Shown: positions 50,956 to 61,082 of the stretch, piece by piece
Layout: every line of letters begins with the position of its first letter
Numbering within the stretch: the first letter of the stretch is position 1
Source: Phascolomyces articulosus
Lineage: Eukaryota; Mucoromycota; Mucoromycetes; Mucorales; Lichtheimiaceae
Direction of reading: 5' to 3'
DNA: 64,000 nucleotides
NCBI GenBank assembly: GCA_025677815.1
Contig: JAIXMP010000008.1
Coordinates: 1,178,001-1,242,000, forward strand
The notes under the pieces: model-generated
Databases searched by the model: none
What the model was told of the DNA's origin: nothing
The model's input: only the letters and a program-made list of their open reading frames with translations
Translations under genes and position numbers: made by a program

Positions 50956-52003
50956 CTATTTACTATCGAATAGCTCATCTCTGAACTTCTTAAGCTCTTG
51001 AAAAGAGAGATCTTCTGGTAGGTATGATAATATAGCTATCATCAGATCATTCTTCATTTTTTTGTTTTGCATACGCATCTCATGTTTCCATCTGCATGCC
51101 TTTCTCTTATTCTCCTTCTTGTTTTCCAAATAAATCTTTTCATCCAAATGAAGGTGATCTTTGGTAAAACCTCGAAACGACGACTCGAAACCTCTTCTCG
51201 CTATATCTACAGCCTTATCCTCATCACCTTCCTCCTCATCATCAGCCTCAATATCTTCATCTTCATCTTCTTCGTCAGCACTATTGCTAGTAGTATAAAC
51301 AGCATCAAAATCCGATGCTTCCAAACCATTATATGATTCAGAATAACCGAGAACTTGCTCTTCCTGGGCTTCTTCTTCCTCTTGTTGTTCTTGTTCTTGT
51401 TGCTGTTCACCTTCTTCAACTTGCTGTTCTTCTTGTGTTGATGGAGGTTATGGTAGCAACAAAGCTGGATCACATGCGCTGCACACAACGAGTCTGCCAC
51501 TTCCAACTTCCAAGGCTGCTTCGGGTTCGATGTCTTGCCGCTCACCGTACAGCGCGTGCATCCTCTCATAAAAAGGACGGGTTTCCTCCAACATTTCTGC
51601 AAACGTTCTGATGTCATCAATGTTGACTCCAGCACCAGATGAACCACGTACATCCTTTGTAAGGCTCCTTGCCTTGATGTACTTATCTTTATGGCCTCGG
51701 AGCGGGCCCTTCACTTGTTGTAAATTCCAAATGGTTCCTTTTTTTCATATGTTCCTACAGACTTTTGTATCCATGAGCTTTTGTATACTTTTTTAAGATG
51801 CCAGGAATAAATCCTGTAATTTTCCCAGTCACCAGCTTAAAGTTATCTTCAGTTTCAAGCCATTCAACCATATATTGAAACTGCAAGAGCTTTGCATAGC
51901 TTTCAGAGGTACTTTTTTCTGTTGTTGTTTTTTTGATGTTTTTTAATAATTTTTTTTTGTTATAGGCTTTGCTTTTATTGTTATTTTGTTTTTTTTGCGG
52001 CAT
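50956..52003 (-). pseudogene. broken Myb/SANT-like partner protein of the Harbinger element
   Basis: In PIF/Harbinger elements a second protein with a Myb/trihelix-like domain binds DNA and helps import the transposase. Here the N-terminal part (ATG at 52,003) has a basic leader and FQYMVEWLETEDNFKLVTG, then a TAG at about 51,755. A frameshift near the A-run at 51,740 is needed to reach IWNLQQVKGPLRGHKDKYIK and DVRGSSGAGVNIDDIRTF. An in-frame TAA at 51,446-51,448 separates this from a Gln/Glu-rich and then very acidic region (DEEDEDEDIEADDEEEGDED), followed by a basic coiled C-terminus ending in LKKFRDELFDSK. The identity of the partner is inferred from the domain pattern and position. Confidence 0.65.
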
Positions 52004-52130
52004 GATTGGTATAATTGAATGGGATAATGTCAAAAAAAAGAAGAAAGAAAAAGATAATATAAGCAACATCCAGAATCCCCAATTTTAAAAACTGACACGA
52101 AATTCCTGAGAAACATTGGCCCAAAACTCA

Positions 52131-52454
52131 CAACTCCGGAGGTGGTGTTGATAAACAAAGAGAATTTTATTTTATCATTCCTGTTAAATTTACAACTTCT
52201 TAATAACAACTGTAATAGCATATGAACTACTACTTTACCTTTTTTGTGCCCTTCCCTTCTCCCCTTTACCTTTTCCCTGTATCCCAACAGGGTTTTTTCT
52301 AAAACTTTATGCTTTTTTTGATCTGTCTCGAACAAATATGTCTGACCGGATGCTGTGTTCAACGGAGACGTTAAATAAAACAAAACATTTTCATCGTTAA
52401 ATTTACAACTTTCGGTGATAGCGACGATACACTTGTAAATATTTCATTAAATTT
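52131..52454. other. spacer between the two transposon relics
   Basis: No exon is supported. The word 'gttaaatttacaact' occurs at about 52,184 and again at about 52,397, a short direct repeat. An imperfect inverted repeat starts at about 52,418 (listed separately). Confidence 0.4.
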
Positions 52455-52488
52455 AACTTACAAGGATCGTTACAAGTGTCGCTGCTGA
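52418..52488. repeat. imperfect inverted repeat at the MULE 5' side
   Basis: AGCGACGATACACTTGTAA at the left is answered by ACAAGTGTCGCT at the right, so AGCGAC...ACACTTGTAA pairs with its reverse complement after skipping three bases. The arms are about 20 nt apart from a roughly 30-nt AT-rich loop. It may be part of the element end or a chance hairpin. Confidence 0.4.
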
Positions 52489-55400
52489 TGCTCTAACAGC
52501 TTCTTTATCACAAGCTATTATATCCAACGACCCAGGTAAGAAAGAAAATACTCGTCTTTGTCTTGTTTCACTCACTAACACAGCTTTCTTCAGAAGATCA
52601 ATTGTTGCTTTTTCAACTTAAACATTGGGGACGTCCTGGAACAGACTTAATGAGCAAATGGATATTGATGAACCCTGAAATAATAAACATAATTGTTAAA
52701 ACAGTTGTTGGTGGGTATTATTATTAAATGTATTTGCTCCAGCGATTATATATTCAATATTAAGTTTTCCTATTGAAATTTTTAGGACTGGAAGCTTTTG
52801 ATCAATATTTACCTGGCAGAACCGAATGGAAACCCGCCAAGAGATCTTATGCTGTTTACACTACTAATAAATCAAAAGCTCTCCCTCCCATTATCATTAA
52901 AGTTCAAAATACGGTCGAAGAACGATTTATTTGTCGATTAAATGAATATTGTTTGAATGCTACAACAGAATTTCATAAAAAGCCTGTAGTCTTTGTATTC
53001 AGCATCAAGAGCACAAATAAAGAAGTAGTATCCAACACTCGCGCAAGCAAAGTACACCCATTTATGCTCTGTATACCATCCTATCCGTGGGTCATCGATT
53101 GTCTTCTTTTGAGTGATAATACGATTCAACAATTTACACAAGAAAAGCATTTACATCCAATGGTGGCTCTTACGTCATTCCTTACCAAGCAAAAACAACC
53201 ATTACGTGAATGTCCAAATAATGATGATCCCACTATCCGTATGTTATACCGAATTACTATGACAATATATGAAATTCAAGGATCAACGCTAAATAGGCTT
53301 TCAAATGACTTTCATTGTGTTTGTGATGAAAGTATGACGTATATGAACGAAGTGGTAGAAGTTTCGAAAAATGATGGAATAGACGATCTTTTACGAAAAA
53401 GAGCTATGGATTGTTTGGAAGAAGGTACCAAGGTGCAAGCCTTGAATTTTGCGCTTATATCATGTTCCTGCAACAACATAGATACAATCTCTGGAACTAT
53501 TCCTCGCTCTGTTATGCAATTTATTGAAAAATAGTTTAACATGGAGAAATATTAAACACATGCTACGTCTTGATAAAGAGGTTCTTCTTAAGACCCTCGA
53601 AGACGAAAACTATGATTCACTACCCACGTCTATGATGGTTGGCTATCAACATGTATATTATGGAATGAAAAAGCATGTTATTAAACAATCCTAATATTGC
53701 CTCTTCTATGATAGGAAGTCGGAAAATGGGGCGCTAAAATCATTTAAGAGGATGGATATTTTGTTAAAAAAAACATTTGGACACATACGAACAAGGAATT
53801 TTTTTTATTACATTTTTATCCTAATGTCAACTAGATGTACGTAAATAACTATATAACCCCTAATTACATACCTGATACCAACAACATTTGAATACTTCCT
53901 TATGTAGTTACTGAAAAAAGACGATGATCTTGTTTGTCTTGACTCCACCCACAAAACATGCATCGATGGGACCAAAAAAAGACTGTTATCTATATATTCT
54001 TGTCGCTAGATACAGTACTACTGGAAAGGTTAAGCCTTTGGCATGGATGATTACTAACTCTGAAGCGCAATATCTTATCACACATTGGTTAAAATGGTTG
54101 AAAGATGAGCTTCAGTATGAACCATCCCGTGTCATGACTGATAATCCTGATACAGAAATTCTCGCTATCAACAAGGCATACAATGCTGTAAATAATGATA
54201 CATCCTCTGACACACACGCTGATCGAGTGCAGATACTTATCTGCCATTAGCATATTTTGAGAGCATGGAAAAATAATATACTTACCAAACTCATTGCAAA
54301 GTCTTCCAATCCCCCTAAAACTCTGAAGGATAAAAATGAGATGCCTGATGCTGCTCTCGGCCTAATGATGAACATGATGCGCGCAGAAACACCAGTTGAT
54401 TTCGATCTAATGCTTGATGTGTTCGAGCTTCGGTGTATTGAGAATGATGATGAATGGGAGAGTGCTGACCTGTATAATTATTTCGTGGATGAGTATGATG
54501 ATAAAAAAGAAAAATGGAGTAAAGCATGGCGCCCAGTAAGTATTTCTTTCTATATTTTATATTGTTTTACAGGTCCTTTATAGATTACCCAATGCATCAA
54601 AAGCAACATCATCACATAAACACAAATAATTATATAGAAAGTTGGTATTGAGTGTTGAAAGAGGTTTAATCGGCAAGTTTGCGCCGTCAACGGGTAGATG
54701 TACTTGTTTATATCCTTCGGGAACATGTTCTTCCTGATTTGTTAAACGATCACCTTCGTACCGTCGCCAACTTCCAATGTCGAATGATGAATTGCGTAGA
54801 GAGAATTAGGAAGGTTGCTGTAAATCGCTACAATGGTAAAAAACAACAACTAGTATACACAAAAAAAAGAAAAAAGAATCATCATTATTAATTCATATAT
54901 TAGAAAAAGCCTCCGCCAAGATCCTCAACCAACAAGATGACATTACATATGTTGCTTCATTCACTCTGAATGATGTAGCATATCATGTTCAATTGACATC
55001 CATAACAATGTATTGCTTTCGTGTACCTGTTTGGATTTTTACGATACTGGCTCCCCATGCAAGCATATGTTCTTGGTATATATACTAACCAGTGATTTTG
55101 TAATTGATAATAACTTCATTATATTATAGGTCAATTGTGTTCCTGGTATTGGTCTAGAAATATCACCATCCCTTGTTGAATCGCCCTCTGTTCCTGTCCA
55201 AGATATGCCGATTGAAGAACCTGAACCAGTACCAGCACCACAAGAAAGTGTTTCTCAAGATGCTATTGATAGGTACAATCGAGTAAATAACCGAGATGAT
55301 GATAATACACTACTAAATATTAGGTATAAAAAATATAGATTTATTTATACCTTTGAAAGTCTGCACATTCAAGTTGAAAAGGTCAAGGAACACGGTAGAA

Positions 55401-55513
55401 TGCCGGCAAACATTATGAATAAGATATCTACTTCTTCTGTTGACTTGGCTAGTGAGCTGAAAAGTTGGAACAGTAGCCCAAGTGGTCCTTCAGAACACCA
55501 ACTTCGATATTAA
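52455..55513 (+). pseudogene. broken MULE-type transposase with SWIM zinc finger
   Basis: Mutator-like element transposase. Exon-like segments: about 52,455-52,541, 52,595-52,710 and 52,786-53,534 join in frame (DQLLLFQLKHWGRPGTDLMS, then GLEAFDQYLPGRTEW), ending at a TAG. After a damaged stretch (53,535-53,850) the DDE core is open at 53,924-54,583 (KKDCYLYILVARYSTTGKV, PLAWMITNSEAQYL, VMTDNPDTEI) with one TAG at 54,248-54,250, where CH-stop-HILRAW suggests a lost Trp. From 54,640 the block ESWY and RRQRVDVLVYILREHVLPD is cut by two stops. A frameshift near 54,995 is needed to read the SWIM finger SCTCLDF...PCKHMFL at about 55,005-55,070. A Pro/Glu-rich C-terminal segment ends at 55,513. No start codon or terminal repeats are certain. 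Confidence 0.75.
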
Positions 55514-56533
55514 AGGTAAATATTTTTTCTTGACATTTAAAATGAGGGCGACGTTATTGAGATAGTGATAATCTAAAGAGAATATTATGGCAGCCAATAG
55601 AATATAAGCACAAAATTCAATTTTTTCACAAATATGCGCCCAACATTATTATATTTTCTCCAGTGCCTTGACAGCCAGTGTATAATAGTTTTAACGTAGA
55701 TGTGAATTTTTTTGTTTTTTATTGGTTTTCGAGTTTCCAATATGGATTCTTAAAGAGTTATAGATAGAGCAGGCTTAGTTTTGTTATGTATAACCTGATA
55801 TATATAGACACTATTTATTAATAAATAAATGTGGCTACTAAAGCTAGATACTTACGAATTGAAGTTATGTAAGGATTATGGAAGCGTTTGCCAAAAGTTT
55901 GCGTGAAGGCATAATACTTTTTACTCCTCACCACTGTAAGATTTTGGACAGTTTCATTGGTAAACGTTTGTCTTGTTATCGAGTATCATTCAGTATTAAA
56001 CTGTACTTTGCTGGATCTCGTTTTGTGATTTATTTATTGTTCTTCCAGCCATGCATAATACTTTTCTTATAGATAACCCAATCATGACAGTCTTTTAGTA
56101 GACACATTACGTGTTCCGGGATCTACTTTCTTTCATACAAGTTCAACAGGTCGCTGTTGTTGTTCGTGTTGATCATTTAGTGCTTGCACTGTTAGTCTAT
56201 CGTGTGTTTTTCAATTTCAATACTATAAATACTCATAAATATATTCTTGTCGCAGTGACTTCAAAGTGGAGCCAATGACAGGGTTACAGATAAGAGTTTC
56301 TCAGCTTTTCGCTACTTCGTATTTTAGAACATCATTCAATATTATCATCACGACCTGGCAGTATACCAACGCATACACCCTTCCTTTCCATCTGATTCCT
56401 TATCCACTGTAATATCATAATTCATCGCTAATGTTAATTATATAATGGAAATTATCGTTTAAGATGCTGAATTTCATTTTATGATAATAATAATTTAAAG
56501 CTTGTACGGATAAAAAGGTATTAAGTAGATAAT
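55514..56533. other. intergenic, possible element debris
   Basis: No complete gene. A plus-strand segment at 55,878-55,940 (MEAFAKSLREGIILFTPHH) looks coding-like and ends at a possible GTAAGA donor, but no partner exon is evident. It may be residue of the neighbouring MULE or of another gene. Confidence 0.4.
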
Positions 56534-57247
56534 TTAGGTGTATTTTACATAATAATCGTATTGAGAAATCATCCAAATAAGTGAGGTAGCTATAGATTGA
56601 AAAAGAGGAATAAATAAGTACATATAATTTACACTGTATTAATGTAAAGCGAGAAAAGAATACTTACTAGCAACGATAAGAGGAGACATGAAGGGGCCGT
56701 TGAATTTACAACCTTTAAAGATAAACAATTCGGCAGAATAATGGGATAATGCAATAACATATGACCAAATACCCAATTCATACATGCTAAATGCCACAGA
56801 TTATCGTTTAATTAATAAGCACCTTGAATACAGTGAAAGTTATATATATCAATAGCTTAATAACTTACTATTTGTGTTCGAGGTAGAATGCAGCATAGAT
56901 ACGGATCATACTGACAGACCAAGTCCAAGTAGCAAAGAATCGTGCACTCAAAGGAGTTACTAGTAAGTAACATGGTTTATGTTAGAATATTATGTACATG
57001 AAGGAATAATCTCATTTAACACGCCAAAATTTTTTTTGGATGGGTGCAAAACGCGATGATATTCGATTGGTGTTGACTAACCTTCATCAGGCTTTCCAGC
57101 GTAAACACGTTTAGTTAACTTGTCAGTGCAAAAGTTTTGAATGGAGTTGAAGATTCCCAAGGCAGATGTAAACAAGAACCATTTTGGAAGGTAGCCTTCG
57201 GGAAGAGCCGAGAATAAATCAGTGACAGTTGACATCATGAAATCCAT
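56534..57247 (-). CDS. ERG28: Erg28 ergosterol biosynthesis scaffold protein
   Basis: Small ER membrane protein that tethers the C-4 demethylation enzymes (Erg25, Erg26, Erg27) of sterol synthesis. Four exons (57247-57082, 56959-56869, 56786-56668, 56589-56534) give 143 residues, close to yeast Erg28 (148). Conserved blocks are plain: LPEGYLPKWFLFTSALGIFN, SIQNF, TKRVYAG, VTPLSARFFATWTW, RIYAAFYLE, YELGIWSYVIALSHYSAELF and the C-terminal TSLIWMISQYDYYVK. Four hydrophobic segments are expected. An in-frame ATG at 57,247 is followed by two more at residues 4 and 5, so the exact start is uncertain by a few residues. It shares a 155-bp divergent promoter with the methyltransferase-like gene. Confidence 0.95.
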
Positions 57248-57402
57248 TACTATTAAGTTTTTGATTGAAAAAGAAGGTTTTATTTGTTTCCATATCCAGA
57301 TTTTTAAGGAACAAACCTATCGGTGAATCTATTTAAGCGAATATATTTTTTAAAATTGACGAGCAAAGAGAAGAAAAAAAAATATTTTTAAAGGAATCAA
57401 AA
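57248..57402. promoter_or_regulatory. compact divergent promoter of ERG28 and the methyltransferase-like gene
   Basis: Only 155 bp separate the two start codons. The space is AT-rich with A runs before the plus-strand ATG and a 'ctatttaagcg' word that reads as a TATA-like element on the minus strand. Shared control of the two genes is an inference from spacing. Confidence 0.55.
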
Positions 57403-58702
57403 ATGTCAACAGGAGAAGAAAAGAAGCAGCGATTCAGTCGACCTTTAGTAATAACAACAACATTACAAGGTCAAATTCGTCATCGACGTAAACTTAGTAA
57501 AGAATTGTTTTTTATCGATGTACTGTTAACAGACACCAGCGTTAAGGAACAAGTATTGTTTCGAAGTGACGATGAATCTTGCACTCGTGAATTGGTTCAA
57601 GATACTTATCGAATTGCTCGACCTGGTAGCATAATACGTGTTGAAGTTGGCTTACCAACTGATCCAAGAGAAGATTCAACTTATAAAGTATGGCAATCAA
57701 AAGGACCATTGATTGTCATTGAGCTTTACAATGATCCCAAACAAATTTTTATCAGTGATCCCCCTTTGGGAAGTAAAGGACCCAAGGAAACCATTGTTCG
57801 ACAAGACGGTTCAACAAAACAAAAATCACAAATGTTTTGCAAGTTTTGGATCAATCAACGTGAATGTATACGGTTTCCAAACTGTCCATATTTACATCCA
57901 TCTGAAGAAGAATATGAAGAGGCACGAAAAACTTGGATTGAAGATGTAAGTTCTTTTAAAAATATCTCTTTCTTTCTTTCGGTTAAAGATACTGGAGATA
58001 ATGATTGTATTATTTGCTTCCCTCGATTTTTAGCGATTGACAGTTCGAAAAATTGCAACACATGACCCAGAAGATCCACATACTTCAAAGAAATCACACG
58101 CCATGCGGGCTATGGTGTTTGTACAATGGATCCATCAAACATTTGGTGATATACTTAAGGATGGAACTGGTGTATTAGATATTGCTGGTGGTAAAGGCGA
58201 TGTATCCATGTTTTTATGCCATGCTTATGGTATTCCAAGTACTGTTGTTGAACCTGAAATCCGTAAACGACCAAATCATTGGTATACACGATTACGGCGA
58301 TATACATGTCGGATAGTACAAAATCAAGACCCACTTAGTACAGCACCTATCGAAGAGAAATGGCCATATGAATTAGAACCAACTTATATGGGTACTCTTC
58401 TTGACGATGATTTTGTTGTAAGCTATCCTGATATTGTTGAGAATACAGGTCTTTTAGTGGGTATGCATGCGGATCAGGCAACGGAACCCATTGTGGATAT
58501 GGCACTCAAGTTAGGAAAAGCATTTGCAGTGATTCCTTGTTGCGTATTTGGTCATGAAAACAGACACCGAAGGTTAAAGTCAGGCGGTGAAGTGAATACA
58601 ACCGAGGAATTTATTCAATATTTAAGCGAGAAAGATACCCGGATACAAAAAGCATATTTAGGATTCGAAGGAAAGAATGTTGTTTTATACTATCGACCGT
58701 GA
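57403..58702 (+). CDS. OB-fold / CCCH zinc finger / SAM-methyltransferase-like protein
   Basis: Two exons (57403-57945, 58034-58702) give 403 residues. The N-terminal 135 residues are rich in beta strands (LVITTTLQGQIRHRRKLSK, LFFIDVLLTD, GSIIRVEVGLP) and resemble a nucleic-acid-binding OB fold. A CCCH finger follows at about 148-165: FCKFWINQRECIRFPNCPYLHP. The second exon encodes a Rossmann-type domain with GVLDIAGGKGDVSMFLCHA as a probable SAM-binding motif I, then TVVEPEIRK, LLVGMHADQATEPIVDMAL and FAVIPCCVFGHENRHR. HADQATE and IPCC-type motifs occur in a group of methyltransferase-like proteins including GSTCD and tRNA-related enzymes. This suggests an RNA methyltransferase (inference); substrate and name are unknown to me. 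It converges with the MoCF-like gene, with 128 bp between stops. Confidence 0.8.
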
Positions 58703-58830
58703 ATGTAAAATATAAATAGGATTTCATATATAAAAACAATACATTGTATAATAATATAGAGATAATACTAGTAATAAATTATTTTGGTGGGGGTAATGAA
58801 CAAAACAAAAATGTTATGTATATATATATA

Positions 58831-59844
58831 TTAAAGATGTGCTTTGTTATTACTATTGCTACCAGTAGTATATGTCCATCCATCAATTTCTTCTGCAATC
58901 TCCTGAGCAACAGACTCGACTGCATCATGATTTTTTCCGACCACACTAATGACAACACTGATATCTTTATTTCCCATAAGAGGATAACTTCCAATCTTTA
59001 AATCATCATAACGTGCTTGTATTGTTGTAAGTATGGATGCAATGGCACCCTCACTCTTTTTTGTAGCAATATCCATCCGTGAAAATCCTGATATATGTTT
59101 ACCAAGTTTTTTAAGACTGAGTTGTTGAAGATGGGGTTTAAGTGATTCGACTAAAAGTTGGAAAAGTCGTGGAATGCCTGGTAAAATATATACATTTTGG
59201 TTGACAATGACAACGGGGATCAAGAAGCTTTGTTGTGGCCGTAATAATTCAGCAGGATAAGGGAAAATTGCAAGTCGTTCATATCCTTTTCGTTGGGTGA
59301 TTTTGCGTTTGTTAAGCATGCTCTGTACACGCTCATAAGTATCATTATCCAATTTCAACTCGAGTTGAAATGCCTGTGATATAGCTGCATAAGATAGGTC
59401 ATCGTGTGTGATTCCTTTGTGTAATATCAAATCAACGCAAAAACAAAACCCCGCATCAAAAAGATGATTGCTGTTAGTCAGATGAAACACATTAATGTTT
59501 TCATTATGATTATATTAATACTATTATTCTATACCTATACCACCACTTGTAAATACAATGTCATGTTCATTTGATAATCGTCGAACTGTAATAGCAATGG
59601 AATCCATGTCATCGCTGACAACTTCAATACGCTTTAATTCAATACCGAGTTTAAATAGAAACTGTGCTATATAATGGCGACGAAAAATTGAAACATACAC
59701 TACTGTTAGTTTTCACAAAAACAAAAAAGTATAAAATATAAAAGCTATACCAAGATAATACGAATTAGTGTCTTGAGTCTTTCCATTCAAGATTTCATCG
59801 CCAATTATGCATGCTGCGGCAGTTAATGATGGCTCTTGTGCCAT
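58831..59844 (-). CDS. MoCF-biosynthesis / CinA-like domain protein
   Basis: Single MoCF (molybdopterin-binding) fold, as in CinA and the N-terminal half of human FAD synthase FLAD1; a hydrolase acting on nucleotide cofactors is possible but unproven. Three exons (59844-59751, 59666-59535, 59414-58831) give 269 residues. Seen: AACIIGDEILNGKTQDTNSYYL at the start, FKLGIELKRIEVVSDD, and then TSGGIGGITHDDLSYAAI, which corresponds to the family signature GG-x-GPTHDD but with Ile in place of Pro. Later blocks include VVIVNQNVYILPGIPRLFQ, typical of the family (LPGVP), and IGSYPLMG. ATG 59,844 is preferred to an upstream in-frame Met at 59,898 because it starts directly before the conserved strand. 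It diverges from the KGD1 gene. Confidence 0.87.
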
Positions 59845-60302
59845 TTGAAAAAAGAAAGGGTAGAAAGTATTCAAAATAAAAAAAGAAGCAGCCTTCAAAC
59901 AGGAATATAAGAAAATGGAGCACTCTTTGATTCGAGATGGGGCCGGACTACCGGAATATCAATTTTAGCATCCTCTACAATGTTATATAATCTACTCTTT
60001 CAATTGATAATAATGATAGATTATGATGGTATTTAGAGGATAATTGAATAGGAAACAATACTCTGCATTACTTTTATACTTGTATCGACCTACTATACAT
60101 TTATTTAATTTACTAACTTTTCAGGTCCAAGAGTATAAAGTAAGAGCCAAATGCAGCGCGGGCAATTTTGGTTTGCGGAGAAAAAAAGTCACAGTCATGC
60201 ATGAAATACTCGTTTTCAATCAAGAAAACCTCCTTCTCTTCTCTTTTCCAAAACCCTCTCCGTTTGTTTACCTTTTTTTCTAAAGGAAAGAAAAAAATCT
60301 TC
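59845..60302. promoter_or_regulatory. divergent promoter region of the MoCF-like gene and KGD1
   Basis: A 458-bp spacer. The last 60 bp before the KGD1 ATG are C/T-rich then A-rich, a typical leader. The frame upstream of the KGD1 ATG stays open to 60,168 but begins with sequence unlike a presequence, so I treat it as leader. Confidence 0.5.
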
Positions 60303-61041
60303 ATGTATCGTGCGTCGATCCCTCGTATCGTTCGCCCACTTTTGCGGCAACGCTCGAATATTCCTCCATTATTAAAAACATGTCATTCAACTGTTGTACC
60401 AGCTACCACTTGTATTGGTGCTATGCGTTCTTTTTCAAGCACAAAGCCATACAACAAGGGTACTCCACCAGAAACCAACGACAGTTTTTTGTATGGTAAC
60501 GCTGCCAACTATATTGAAGAGATGTACGAAGCGTGGCTTCATGACCCATCTTCTGTTCATATATCATGGCAAGTTTATTTCAAAAACATGAAAAATGGTG
60601 TTAAGCCAGGTCAGGCTTATATGGCGCCACCTACACTTGTTCCATCAGGAAGCGCGCGTTTACCAAGTCTACCTACAGAGGTTGTCGCGGGTGCGAGTGA
60701 TACGGAGGTACTTGACCACATGAAAATCCAATTAATGGTACGCGCATATCAAGTCCGTGGTCATCATATCGCCAACTTGGATCCATTGGGTATTTTGCAT
60801 GCTGACCTGCAAGATTCTTCTCCTCCCGAATTATCACCCAAGTTCTACGGATTTACTGATAAAGATCTTGACCGCACGTTTACATTGGGTCCTGGTATCT
60901 TACCTGCTTATGGAAGTTCAAAAAAGATGACGCTTCGCGAAATTGTTCAACATTTACAAAAGATTTACTGTAAGTAATTATTATCATTCAATTTTTGTTG
61001 TTGTGTTTCTCTTTCTGCAATCGAATACAAACTCACATAAA

Positions 61042-61082
<41 letters not shown>

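Larger units (their letters stand above)
49304..52130. mobile_element. decayed PIF/Harbinger-type DNA transposon
   Basis: Two convergent reading frames, a DDE transposase (+) and a Myb/SANT-like DNA-binding partner (-), are the gene pair typical of PIF/Harbinger elements. Both carry stops and frameshifts, so the copy is non-autonomous today. The left edge is put at the G/C-run cluster; the right edge is only a guess because terminal inverted repeats and a 3-bp target duplication could not be matched by eye. Confidence 0.7.

Noticed and set aside
60168..60302. N-terminal extension of KGD1 from an earlier in-frame ATG
   Set aside because: The extension is lysine- and phenylalanine-rich leader sequence; the Met at 60,303 starts a typical mitochondrial presequence.
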